Assembly (NCBI GenBank): GCA_036505615.1 | Contig: DASXTB010000057.1 | Span: 1-19,269, forward strand | DNA length: 19,269 nt | Reading direction: 5' to 3' | Source: DASXTB01 sp036505615 | GTDB taxonomy: Bacteria; Acidobacteriota; UBA6911; JACQSX01 | Shown here: positions 1-7,639 of the stretch, piece after piece | Layout of the letters: the number at the start of each line of letters is the position of its first letter | Numbering within the stretch: the stretch's first letter is position 1 | Notes under the pieces: generated by a model | What the model was told of the DNA's origin: nothing | Seen by the model: the letters and a program-made list of their open reading frames with translations, nothing else | Databases searched by the model: none | Made by a program: the position numbers and the translations under genes

Positions 1-32
1 ACTAGTAGAGTTGCTTCAGCCGATCACCAGTT

Positions 33-707
33 TCAAAGAACTAATTTGAAATTCTGATTCCCCCTATCGTTGCGACCATCCTGCGCCACAAAAACACCAT
101 ACGGGAAAGCAGGCCCCAGATTTGACGTGGTGACATCGATCCCGTCGGTCTCCTCTACGGCGTCAACGCCTTTCCCCTCCACAATCCTGAAAGTCTTAAC
201 AAATGAATTGTTGCACGAACCGTAGGTTTCCAGCGTGGTGATCTTGCGCGCGGCAACGTCTTCCAGTTGCCCTGATTGGGGATTGATGCGGTAGATGGCG
301 ATGCTGTTGTCGGCGCGATTACCGGCAGTGACCAGATCTACTGGGCGCCCCGCCAGCGTGAAGCTCGAACGGATGTCGGCGTTATTCATGGCACCGTCGG
401 GCAGGTACTGGATCTGGTTTCCCGCGAGGTCATGCACGGCAAGCCCTCCCTTCTTATCCGTCCCGATGACAGTGCTCATCTCCGGGCGCGTCGGGTGTAT
501 CCAGATCGCAGGATCGTCGGCCGAATCGCCGCTGTGGGGCATCGGTTGCGTCTCAACTGTTGCAGAGACCAGCTCTGCGCTCGAATCCCGTGGCAAAAAG
601 GAAAAGAGCTGAAGCGAGCGGGTCAGACCCGTTTCAGAAAAAAAGACAGCCACGGCAACCACCGATGCCGCCAGTAGCAATATCAGCGCCTTACCCGGAT
701 TATTCAT
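33..707 (-). CDS. Beta-propeller phytase-like lipoprotein or secreted protein, internally deleted
   Basis: 224 aa. Residues 1-23 form a basic-hydrophobic signal or anchor segment. Residues ~49-100 carry the phytase N-terminal signature DDPAIWIHP (64-72) and GTDKKGGLAVHDL (82-94). Residues ~186-223 carry the family C-terminus ETDGIDV, FPYGVFVAQDG and GNQNFKLV. Beta-propeller phytases hydrolyse phytate (inositol hexakisphosphate) with calcium at the propeller centre and are about 350-380 aa long. Here residue ~163 (ETYG) jumps straight to NNSFVKTFRI, which in full-length members lies well over 100 residues further on, so several blades are missing although the frame stays open. A six-bladed propeller is unlikely to fold, so this is probably a dying gene or an assembly collapse. 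It lies 214 bp after the GMC gene on the same strand. No clear ribosome binding site precedes the only plausible ATG. The family call is firm; activity is doubtful. Confidence 0.8.
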   Translation of the reverse strand: MNNPGKALILLLAASVVAVAVFFSETGLTRSLQLFSFLPRDSSAELVSATVETQPMPHSGDSADDPAIWIHPTRPEMSTVIGTDKKGGLAVHDLAGNQIQYLPDGAMNNADIRSSFTLAGRPVDLVTAGNRADNSIAIYRINPQSGQLEDVAARKITTLETYGSCNNSFVKTFRIVEGKGVDAVEETDGIDVTTSNLGPAFPYGVFVAQDGRNDRGNQNFKLVL

Positions 708-746
708 GGCGAACTTCGTTCCAATGACTTGTTGAAACAGAAAAGC

Positions 747-815
747 CGTCTACGACCACGTTCACGACCACGATCCCGAGAACGTGGTCGTCGACGTGGA
801 CGTGTTCGTGAACAT
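747..815. repeat. Degenerate ACGNNN hexamer tract with a perfect 12-bp inverted repeat
   Basis: The 214-bp gap between the phytase and GMC genes holds a tract of ACGACC, ACGTTC, ACGACC, ACGATC, ACGTGG, ACGTGG and ACGTGT units. ACGACCACGTTC at 752-763 is exactly complementary to GAACGTGGTCGT at 780-791 with a 16-nt loop. It could act as a transcript hairpin between the two genes but has no T-run on either strand. I see no gene or clear promoter in the rest of the gap. Confidence 0.65.
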
Positions 816-921
816 AGACGGTATTTCAAATCCTCGATTCCGACTCCGTTTCCAAATGACATTCAAACTCTATGCTTGTGGGCAATTGCAAAAAACGATG
901 AATCCTGCCCGCATTCGTGCC

Positions 922-2529
922 TCAAATCCATTCGCTGCGATTCTGCCAGATGCCGTCTGCAGCCCGCAGCGCCAGAGCTCCGATCGTCGAAGTGGGATTG
1001 ACAGCGGCGCCGGTTGTGAACGAGCTGCCATCAACAACGAACAAGTTTGGAACATCGTGCGCGCGGTGCCATGCGTTGACCACGGAATTCTTTGGATCGT
1101 GACCCATGCGCGCCGTCCCCATCAGATGGAAGGCCGGTACAATGATGCCGCTGTCTAGGATCTCAATGGCTCCGGCGGCCTCGAAAGCCAGGCGGGCCAT
1201 GGACAGGCCATGCTCAAGCATTTTCAGACTGTTTTCGCTGTACGTGTAGCTGACCCGCGGAGCCGGGATTCCATTTGAGTCTTTAGCCTCGCGATCGAGT
1301 TCGACGCGGTTGTTCTCTTCGGGCAAGTCCTCACCCAGAATCGTGATTCGGATGATATGTGGAAAGCGGCGGCGCATTACGTGATGGTGCTCCGCTCCCC
1401 AGGGTACTGCCTGACCCGAGAAGCTACCCCAAGCGTGATGAAGCGGACCAAAACTCCGCTCCAACAGAAACGTATAACCCCGGACGAAACCCCGCTTGAG
1501 ATCCGTCTCATAAAACTGTTGGCTGAAAGCCGGAATTCCGAACGGCCCGTAGTGGCCGTCCATGCGTTCCTCAAAGACGCCTTCGATGAATCGAAAGGGG
1601 TGAATCATGAAACACTTTCCAACCAACCCCGAGGAGTTAGCCAGACCTTGCGGAAAGAGTTTTGACTTGGAATTCAGTAGCAGGCGCGGCGTTCCGACAC
1701 CGTTGGCGGAAACGACCACAACGCGCGCCAGTTGTTCTTGAAGGTTCCCTTGACGATCGTAATAGAGAGCGCCGCGTGCGCGACCGTTCCCATCGAGCAA
1801 AATCTCACGGACGCGAGTTCGAGTTTTGAGCACCGCCCCTTTGCGAAGCGCTTTTGGCCAGTAGGTCACATCGGTGCTGGCCTTTGCTCCAATCGGACAG
1901 CCGAACATGCATCTGCCCCGCAAATCGCATGCCCGGCGACCGTTGTACGGACGAGAAATAATCGCGTTGTCGGAGACCCACCAATACCAACCCAATTTGT
2001 CGAAAGCTCGGCCAATAGTCTCACCCAATACTCCCAGGGGCAGCGGTGGAGTAGGCCTCTGGCGCCGCGGCGGATTTGCAGGATCGCCGGCCAGTCCCGC
2101 TACGCCCATTTCCTCGTCATTCATATCGTAATAACGTTCGAGGTCTTCATAACGAATGGGCCAGTCGTCAGCGATACCATCAAGGCTTTTCACTCGAAAA
2201 TCAGAAGGATGAAAGCGGGGAAAGTGGCCGGTCCAGTGGATAGTGCTGCCGCCGACGGCGTTAAACATCAACACATTTGGCGGGTTACCGCCGGCTGCCA
2301 CCACTGGATAATCTTCCGGTTTACGGCGAACGTTCGGACTGAAATGAAAGGAGCCACGGCGAAGCTGGATCTCCCAGTCGTGGCGCAGAGAAGGGTACGC
2401 GGCGGGTTTAGTCCAGTCGCCCTGCTCGAGGCAAACGACTCTGGCGCCAAGGTCAGTGAGCCGTTTGGTGACCGCCGCCCCAGCAGGGCCTGATCCAATC
2501 ACCAGAACATCGGCGCGATTGTCGGGCAT
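922..2529 (-). CDS. GMC-family FAD oxidoreductase, gluconate/polyol dehydrogenase large-subunit type
   Basis: 535 aa. The N-terminus has the dinucleotide-binding motif GSGPAGAA (12-19). Cys-rich ACDLRGRCMFGCPIGAK (near residues 200-216) is typical of the gluconate/sorbitol/fructose dehydrogenase branch. The C-terminus has HLMGTARMG (catalytic His468) and DGSSF followed by NPTSTIG (Asn511), the usual GMC active-site pair. The family oxidises sugar acids, sugars or polyols and passes electrons through a small subunit and often a cytochrome c to the respiratory chain at the periplasmic face; no cytochrome gene is in the window. The large subunit has no signal of its own and is expected to travel with its Tat-borne partner. 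Its ATG overlaps the partner's stop by one base (TAATG), and GGGAGG sits 7 nt upstream, so the pair is translationally coupled. The substrate is unknown; inositol-derived compounds are an inference from context. Confidence 0.9.
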   Translation of the reverse strand: MPDNRADVLVIGSGPAGAAVTKRLTDLGARVVCLEQGDWTKPAAYPSLRHDWEIQLRRGSFHFSPNVRRKPEDYPVVAAGGNPPNVLMFNAVGGSTIHWTGHFPRFHPSDFRVKSLDGIADDWPIRYEDLERYYDMNDEEMGVAGLAGDPANPPRRQRPTPPLPLGVLGETIGRAFDKLGWYWWVSDNAIISRPYNGRRACDLRGRCMFGCPIGAKASTDVTYWPKALRKGAVLKTRTRVREILLDGNGRARGALYYDRQGNLQEQLARVVVVSANGVGTPRLLLNSKSKLFPQGLANSSGLVGKCFMIHPFRFIEGVFEERMDGHYGPFGIPAFSQQFYETDLKRGFVRGYTFLLERSFGPLHHAWGSFSGQAVPWGAEHHHVMRRRFPHIIRITILGEDLPEENNRVELDREAKDSNGIPAPRVSYTYSENSLKMLEHGLSMARLAFEAAGAIEILDSGIIVPAFHLMGTARMGHDPKNSVVNAWHRAHDVPNLFVVDGSSFTTGAAVNPTSTIGALALRAADGIWQNRSEWI

Positions 2530-3116
2530 TATCCTGCCTCCCGATAGAATTTCGGTCTCTTACGGACTTCTTTCAGGGCCGCCGCGTCGAATGCCTTCAT
2601 TGCGGGCCGTTGTCCTTTAGCAGGGTAGAAGTCATAGCCGATTAGTCTCCACACCTGCGGCTGAGTGTAATAGGCTTCGTAGATGTAGTCGCGAAGCGTA
2701 GGAAAGAAACCTTCCGCTCCCTTTTTTTCCCACTCTTTCAACGCTTCCACGCGCTTTGCTTTCGAAAGGTTCAGAAAATCGCCACTGAAGCTTCTCCGGC
2801 AGACTTCCTGTAAAGTCTTCAATCCTTCGCCTAACGCTCTTTTGAGATCAGGCAACGTCTGCGCAAGTTTTTCCAGGTACTCAACACTTCCTACCTCGCT
2901 GGCTGCAGGCATGCCGTCGCCGGCTGGAATGATCTCGTCCGTTATGGCTTGCAGCAATTTGTCTTCGTGCCGACGAACAGTTGCCGCAGGCGAAGCCCTC
3001 TGTTGTGTCTCCGACAAGCCGGTTGCAGATATTGCTGTCGCCGCCACGGCTCGGATTGCGAGCGAACCTGTCAATCCACTTTTCAAAAAGCGCCGTCGTG
3101 TGAGCTTTCGCTTCAT
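2529..3116 (-). CDS. Gluconate 2-dehydrogenase subunit 3 family protein (Tat-exported small subunit)
   Basis: 195 aa. The N-terminus has a twin-arginine signal, RRRFLK at residues 7-12, followed by a hydrophobic stretch to about residue 32. The mature part carries the family hallmarks DEIIPAGDGMPAASEVG (about 60-76) and YYTQPQVWRLIGYDF (near 149-163). In characterised three-subunit dehydrogenases this small subunit escorts the FAD subunit across the membrane by the Tat route. It lies 42 bp after the TonB-dependent receptor and is coupled to the GMC gene through TAATG, so the three are probably one transcript. No strong ribosome site precedes the ATG, but the Tat signal fixes the start. Confidence 0.88.
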   Translation of the reverse strand: MKRKLTRRRFLKSGLTGSLAIRAVAATAISATGLSETQQRASPAATVRRHEDKLLQAITDEIIPAGDGMPAASEVGSVEYLEKLAQTLPDLKRALGEGLKTLQEVCRRSFSGDFLNLSKAKRVEALKEWEKKGAEGFFPTLRDYIYEAYYTQPQVWRLIGYDFYPAKGQRPAMKAFDAAALKEVRKRPKFYREAG

Positions 3117-3158
3117 GCAATTCCCAATGAGCCTTTACCGTCAGTTGAGTGCTGCTCT

Positions 3159-6137
3159 CTAGAACTCCAGTCTCAACATGAACTGCATCCGCCTGGGGGT
3201 GCCGATCCCGGTGGCGCCGTTGTTGAGCACGCTCGTGATGCGCCCGAAAGTGGAAAGCGAAGAGATATTGGCCGCTGGATTGCCGTAAATCGGGTGGTTA
3301 AGAAGGTTGAAAGCCTCGGCGCGAAAGCTCACGCTTGTATGCTCTGAAACGGGCGTCCGCTTCTCGATCCCAAGGTCCGTTTCCCAATACCCGGGGCCAC
3401 GCCCGATATTGCGCCCCGCGTTCCCCCACGTCCCTTTAGCGGGCACTTTGAAGGCCGCCGGATTGAACCAGTGAAAGATCGTCTGCCCTCCAGTTGGGTA
3501 AATCGGTTCGCCTGGAACCCTGTCCGGACGTTGATTTGAACGGTTGCCGTCTGGCATGTCCGACGCGCTCCGCGTTACCACGATGTTGACCGGCCGCCCG
3601 CTGCTGGCGGTGGCGAGGCCACTCAATTCCCAGCCCCCGATCAGTTTCCCTCCCACGCCGTTGGCATGGAAGTAACGCTGTCCCTGACCGAAAGGAAGCT
3701 GGTAGATCGAGTTCATCGTGATGGTGTGGCGAACGTCGAAATTCGTGTTGCTTCTGTCGCAGGCGCGGCAGGAAGCGTTTTGGACCGAGATGCTTTCACC
3801 CGCCCCCACCGAGCCGTCGGCAATAGCATGCGACCACATGTACTGCGACTGCCACAGCCACCCGTCCGTGAACGATCGCTGGAGTGAAGCCTGGAGTGCG
3901 TGGAAGTTGCTATTGGCATCGTTACGCTTCACGCCAAATTGGCCGAACTGAGGCAGGGGACGTTTCCTGGTAACAGGATCGAGAAGGTTGGCGGGGCGGT
4001 TAGTAAACAGTTTGTGCCCCTCGCTGCCGATGTAACCCACCTGGCCTACGAAGCTGTGTGGCAATTGTTGCTGAATCAGAAAATCCCAGTTCTCGTAGTA
4101 TAGATCTCGGCGGTTACGATCGATCCCCTTGGGGCTGACCCCCTGAGCTTGAAGCTTTGCCAGAAAGGGAGTGATCGGATAGGAGAGGTTAGACACATCC
4201 GCCGATGAAAGCGAAAAACGACCCGCCGTACTCTCGTGGGGATCACTGAAGTCGTCGTTCTGGCCCGGACTATAGTACATTCCGAAGCCAGTGCGGATTA
4301 CGGTGTGCTCTTTGAAAAGCGCGGGAGACCAGGCTAAGCCAAGTCGCGGAGCAAAGTTGTTTCGGTCCGGCGAGTAATACGGTGTGCCAGGCGGGCAGAA
4401 GCCTCCGCAACCCACGACATCCACCACGGCAGCGCGGCCCAACACTTCATGCATCACCGAGTAGTATTCGTATCGCAATCCCAGATTGAGCGTGAGATTG
4501 GGGTTCACCTTGATCTCGTCCTGACCGTAGCCCATCCAGAGGGTACGCCGCATCCCACCGATACCCAGTGCCGCGTTCACACTGACGGAATCTACAGCGT
4601 TGTTGATGAAATCATTGCGGCTGGCGTAAGAGATCGATGTATTGTCGATGGCATTGCCGGAATTGTTGAGCTGAACGCGCCGGATTTCCACGCCCATTTT
4701 CCAAGTGTGGGGGCCGCGGATGACCGTAAGATTGTCCACGTAGTTGAAGGTGGTTCCGACCTCCAAGTCGAGCGCGCTACTGGGAAGATCATCGAATCCG
4801 GGCACGCTCACGGTCACTGGGACGATTCCTACTGTCGGATGGTTAAAGGCAGAACGGTTCATGCCTACCTTCGCTTCGTTGATGACGCGGGGCGAGAAGA
4901 TGTGCTGCAACTGAAGAACCAGATTGGAAGGGCGAATCGCAGTGGTGTCGCGAGAGCCCAGAGCGCCATTCGGTTTGTCGATGAAAACGTCATCTATGTT
5001 GTAGCGGATAAACATCGTAGTGTTATCCGTGAAGCGGTGGTCGAAGCGGATCATCCCGTAATCCTCGCGCACAGCGTTGCGCCCTTGCACGGTCAGTTGA
5101 TCGATATTGGCATCAACTCGAGTCTGACCGGCCGGATAGGCCTGAACCAGCGGCTGAAGCGCTGGCGAGGCCGCCAGAACCCGCTGGCGAAAGTCGGCGC
5201 TCGGCACAAATCCGTTGAGCGTCTGCCCCAGCCGCTGCCTCAACCCTTCGTAATTCGCGAAGAAGAAGCTCCGGTTCTTGGCGATCGGTCCCCCCAGGTC
5301 CGCGCCAAACTGATTGAGGCGAAAAGGAGGCAACTTGGGAGGATCAAATGGAGAACGCGAGTCGAATATGTCGTTGCGCAAGAACTCGAACAGTCCCCCG
5401 TGAAATTCGTTGCTGCCCGTTTTTGATACCACGTTGATTTGCCCGCCGCCGGTCGTGCCGCTTTCGGCCGTATAGACCGCGGAATTCACACGGAACTCCG
5501 CGATGGAATCGAGGGAAATGTTCAACCGCGCGTCCGCTTTCTGAGGTTGCTCCTGGACGCCGCTGGCGTCAATGCCGTCGAACGTAAAATTATTGTCGTC
5601 CCGTGAGCGGCCTACGAATCGAATGCTGGTCTGCGAGCCGCCGCCTACGTTAATGGCGCCCGGCGCCAGCATCATCAGGCTGGCCCAGTTGCGTCCGTTG
5701 AGCGGGATATCGCGCACCTGCTGCGATTCGATTACCCCGCCGACCTCCGCCGAGCTACGATTCAATGGCGCCGCCGCGGCTACCACCTCGACCTGAGTGG
5801 CGAGCGCGCTCACTTCCATTTGCGCGTCGAGCGTGCGCGACTGGCCGACGGAAAGCTCCAGGTCTTTATATTGAATGGCCTTGAAGCCTTCCTTGGAGAT
5901 GGTGACGGTGTAACTGCCGATGGGCAGTCCGGGTATGTTGTAGCCGCCGTCTGGGCCCGTGATCGTTTCGCGGCGCAAGGCAGTACCGGTTGATACGGCC
6001 TCGACCTTGGCGCCGGCAATCACAGCGCCGCTAGAGTCACTGACCGTGCCGCTCAGGTTGGCTCGGTCGACCTGAGCCCCTAGGGGAAGGGTGACAAAGA
6101 CAAACAGCAGAACTTGAAGTCTTCGATGTAACATCAT
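3159..6137 (-). CDS. TonB-dependent receptor with carboxypeptidase-regulatory-like N-terminal domain (Oar-like)
   Basis: 992 aa from the start I favour. A signal peptide (MMLHRRLQVLLFVFVTLPLGAQ) precedes a carboxypeptidase-regulatory-like beta-sandwich (residues ~25-105: SGTVSDSSGAVIAGAKV, then GGYNIPGLPIGSYTVTI). A plug region follows (IPLNGRNWASLMMLAPG, FTFDGIDASG, SGTTGGGQINVVSKTGSNEFHGGLFEF), then a long beta-barrel ending MQFMLRLEF with C-terminal Phe. Such acidobacterial outer-membrane proteins are thought to import glycans or other bulky nutrients using TonB energy. An in-frame ATG nine codons upstream (6164) is open, but AGGAGG lies 5 nt before the ATG at 6137, and the extra nine residues come from the repeat element that abuts the gene. 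Ligand unknown; the neighbouring MIOX and phytase suggest an inositol-related or sugar ligand, which is inference. Confidence 0.92.
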   Translation of the reverse strand: MMLHRRLQVLLFVFVTLPLGAQVDRANLSGTVSDSSGAVIAGAKVEAVSTGTALRRETITGPDGGYNIPGLPIGSYTVTISKEGFKAIQYKDLELSVGQSRTLDAQMEVSALATQVEVVAAAAPLNRSSAEVGGVIESQQVRDIPLNGRNWASLMMLAPGAINVGGGSQTSIRFVGRSRDDNNFTFDGIDASGVQEQPQKADARLNISLDSIAEFRVNSAVYTAESGTTGGGQINVVSKTGSNEFHGGLFEFLRNDIFDSRSPFDPPKLPPFRLNQFGADLGGPIAKNRSFFFANYEGLRQRLGQTLNGFVPSADFRQRVLAASPALQPLVQAYPAGQTRVDANIDQLTVQGRNAVREDYGMIRFDHRFTDNTTMFIRYNIDDVFIDKPNGALGSRDTTAIRPSNLVLQLQHIFSPRVINEAKVGMNRSAFNHPTVGIVPVTVSVPGFDDLPSSALDLEVGTTFNYVDNLTVIRGPHTWKMGVEIRRVQLNNSGNAIDNTSISYASRNDFINNAVDSVSVNAALGIGGMRRTLWMGYGQDEIKVNPNLTLNLGLRYEYYSVMHEVLGRAAVVDVVGCGGFCPPGTPYYSPDRNNFAPRLGLAWSPALFKEHTVIRTGFGMYYSPGQNDDFSDPHESTAGRFSLSSADVSNLSYPITPFLAKLQAQGVSPKGIDRNRRDLYYENWDFLIQQQLPHSFVGQVGYIGSEGHKLFTNRPANLLDPVTRKRPLPQFGQFGVKRNDANSNFHALQASLQRSFTDGWLWQSQYMWSHAIADGSVGAGESISVQNASCRACDRSNTNFDVRHTITMNSIYQLPFGQGQRYFHANGVGGKLIGGWELSGLATASSGRPVNIVVTRSASDMPDGNRSNQRPDRVPGEPIYPTGGQTIFHWFNPAAFKVPAKGTWGNAGRNIGRGPGYWETDLGIEKRTPVSEHTSVSFRAEAFNLLNHPIYGNPAANISSLSTFGRITSVLNNGATGIGTPRRMQFMLRLEF

Positions 6138-6153
6138 GGCTACCTCCTGGCCT

Positions 6154-6349
6154 GGATTATTCATAAATCCTAAAAGCGAGCCGCAGATTACGCGGATCCA
6201 CGCGGATAACTTCGGGAGCGGAAGAAGGGCGCTGACTCAGAAAGTTTCGCTCTTGCATATTGGCAGCGCCCCTCTCCCGTTCCCGAAATCCGTGTTCATT
6301 CGTGTAATTCGCGGCCTGCCTTTTCAGCATTTACGAATAATCCGGATTA
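6154..6349. repeat. Large imperfect inverted-repeat element abutting the TonB receptor start
   Basis: The outer arms are GGATTATTCATAAAT at 6154-6168 against ATTTACGAATAATCC at 6329-6343. Inside them 6179-6210 (CGCAGATTA, CGCGGATCCA, CGCGGATAAC units) pairs imperfectly with 6285-6316, and GGGCGCTG (about 6228-6235) pairs with CAGCGCCC (6263-6270). The right end carries the perfect 12-bp palindrome TAATCCGGATTA at 6338-6349. The ~10-bp GCGGAT unit is shared with the element at 12106-12323. It fills much of the 420-bp gap between MIOX and the receptor, where the receptor promoter must also lie. Confidence 0.75.
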
Positions 6350-6447
6350 AATGATTGAAATCGTCCGATTCGCCGATGCGCTCGCCCTCAAATTTGCCAA
6401 AGATTCTTGCGCCCATCAGGGCGGATGGTGTTGGATGGACTGGCCAA

Positions 6448-6514
6448 CCGGCGGCGGCGCCCGCAAAAAACGCGGGCTTTGCCGCCGGCTATATTCTGTA
6501 AACCCTTCGGGTTT
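6448..6514. terminator. Candidate terminator hairpins downstream of MIOX
   Basis: CCGGCGGC (6448-6455) pairs with GCCGCCGG (6481-6488), with GCCCGC (6459-6464) against GCGGGC (6472-6477) nested inside. A second small hairpin, AAACCC-TTC-GGGTTT, lies at 6500-6513. Both are within 110 bp of the MIOX stop codon. The T-runs are short, so intrinsic termination is plausible rather than clear. I see nothing else in 6350-6557. Confidence 0.4.
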
Positions 6515-6557
6515 TGGAGGGTGTGTGGATTGCAACTAAACATAGCGGTTAGTCCAG

Positions 6558-7469
6558 CTACCATGCCAGCTTCTTTGGAAAATAGCGTGCTACCAGGTCC
6601 CGATAGTACGTCATCAGCTCTTTCACGTTAGGTCGTTCATGACTTTTCGAATACAGATCGAAGGGATTAAATGCGCGCACCCAGCGAAACATCTTCTTGT
6701 CATTCTCGTTCATCAAATACTCATAGGCGCCTTCACGATGGGCAGCATAAAAGGAGTGGTAGCGGAGCATGTACAGGGCTTCTTCCGGGAGGTGATCTTT
6801 CACGACCTGGTAAACATACTCATCGTGACCCCAGGACATGTGGACGTTGTTGAGGCCGATACGTTCCGAATAGATCCCGTATTTGGTGCTGTACACTGGG
6901 TGCTGGCTGTCGGGATTGGCCCCGAAGAACTCCGGGTAAACGATCTTGTGTGAGTGGGCGCAGCCCACCGGAAATGTATCGCCCGTGACCGCCCATTGAG
7001 GTTCGCCGAAAACCGCCAGGATTTTTCCAAGATCGTGGATGAAACCGGCCAGGACAAACCAGTCCGGGTGGCCCGCTCGGCGGATGGCTTCGGCCGTCTG
7101 CAAGCAATGTTCGATCTGGGGAACGTCGGTGTCCGGATCGCTTTCATCGATCAGCGTGTTCATTTCCATGGCTTCCCAAATGCTCATCTGCTGCTTCTTT
7201 TTAGGGAGATACTCCTTTTCCTTTTCAAGCACAAATTCGAGAGTCTGGTATTGGTGGTTCAGCCGGTAGAACTCTTTGACGCAATTTCGGGCCTCAGCAT
7301 CGTAATCGCGAAATTGCGATGGCCTCTTTTTGGGGTCGTTTGCCCGAAAAGATTGATCCCCCGCCCGTGCTTCAGTGTGGGCAGGATAGCGCCCGGCGAT
7401 AAATTCATCCCACTCTTCCAGGTTTTTTAAGGGACCACTACTTTTCTTGGTATTTGTAGCCTCTGACAT
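6558..7469 (-). CDS. Inositol oxygenase (myo-inositol to D-glucuronate)
   Basis: 303 aa, close to the usual length of eukaryotic MIOX (~285 aa). This mixed-valent di-iron enzyme cleaves the myo-inositol ring with O2 to give D-glucuronate. The six iron ligands of the HD-type fold can be placed: His121 (HCLQTAEAIR), His145 and Asp146 (HDLGK), His215 (MSWGHDEY), His238 (LRYHSFYAAH) and Asp271 (NPFDLYSKS). Other family signatures are DESDPDTD (108-115) and GDTFPVGC (163-170). AGGAGG ends 4 nt before the ATG, a strong site. There is no signal peptide, so the enzyme is cytoplasmic. It lies between a LacI-type regulator and a TonB-dependent receptor on the same strand. It is uncommon in bacteria, and the complete ligand set argues that it is functional. 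Confidence 0.95.
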   Translation of the reverse strand: MSEATNTKKSSGPLKNLEEWDEFIAGRYPAHTEARAGDQSFRANDPKKRPSQFRDYDAEARNCVKEFYRLNHQYQTLEFVLEKEKEYLPKKKQQMSIWEAMEMNTLIDESDPDTDVPQIEHCLQTAEAIRRAGHPDWFVLAGFIHDLGKILAVFGEPQWAVTGDTFPVGCAHSHKIVYPEFFGANPDSQHPVYSTKYGIYSERIGLNNVHMSWGHDEYVYQVVKDHLPEEALYMLRYHSFYAAHREGAYEYLMNENDKKMFRWVRAFNPFDLYSKSHERPNVKELMTYYRDLVARYFPKKLAW

Positions 7470-7490
7470 CTAGCCTCCTGGTTGAACCTT

Positions 7491-7524
7491 AGTCGCAAGT
7501 CGAAGGTCGAAGTCGAAAGTCACG
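7491..7524. repeat. RGTCGMA heptamer tract upstream of MIOX
   Basis: AGTCGCA, AGTCGAA, GGTCGA, AGTCGAA and AGTCACG follow one another in the 170-bp gap between the LacI-type gene and MIOX. They are the same family as the tract at 10321-10348. The rest of the gap contains a 10-bp palindrome, CAAATATTTG (7628-7637), but no recognisable LacI-type operator. Confidence 0.6.
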
Positions 7525-7639
7525 ACCAGCGGATTCGGACGTGCTGATCCTGTGGGCCCGTCGAGCTTCGAGGATGTAACTGGATTCTCTTAGCTTTCTG
7601 ACGGTCGCCGCTCGGTTCAATCTTTTTCAAATATTTGTT

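Noticed and set aside
1732..2493. 253-codon plus-strand open frame
   Set aside because: Antisense shadow of the GMC oxidoreductase, whose motifs are complete on the minus strand.
4449..5426. 325-codon plus-strand open frame
   Set aside because: It is antisense to the barrel of the TonB-dependent receptor, has no domain pattern, and is explained by GC-rich codon bias of the real gene.
6136..6354. 72-codon plus-strand open frame
   Set aside because: The translation is produced by the GCGGAT-type inverted-repeat element; such frames recur in databases as repeat artefacts.
7470..7639. LacI operator upstream of MIOX
   Set aside because: No palindrome with a central CG of the usual LacI type was found; CAAATATTTG at 7628-7637 is too short and sits at the regulator's own stop codon.
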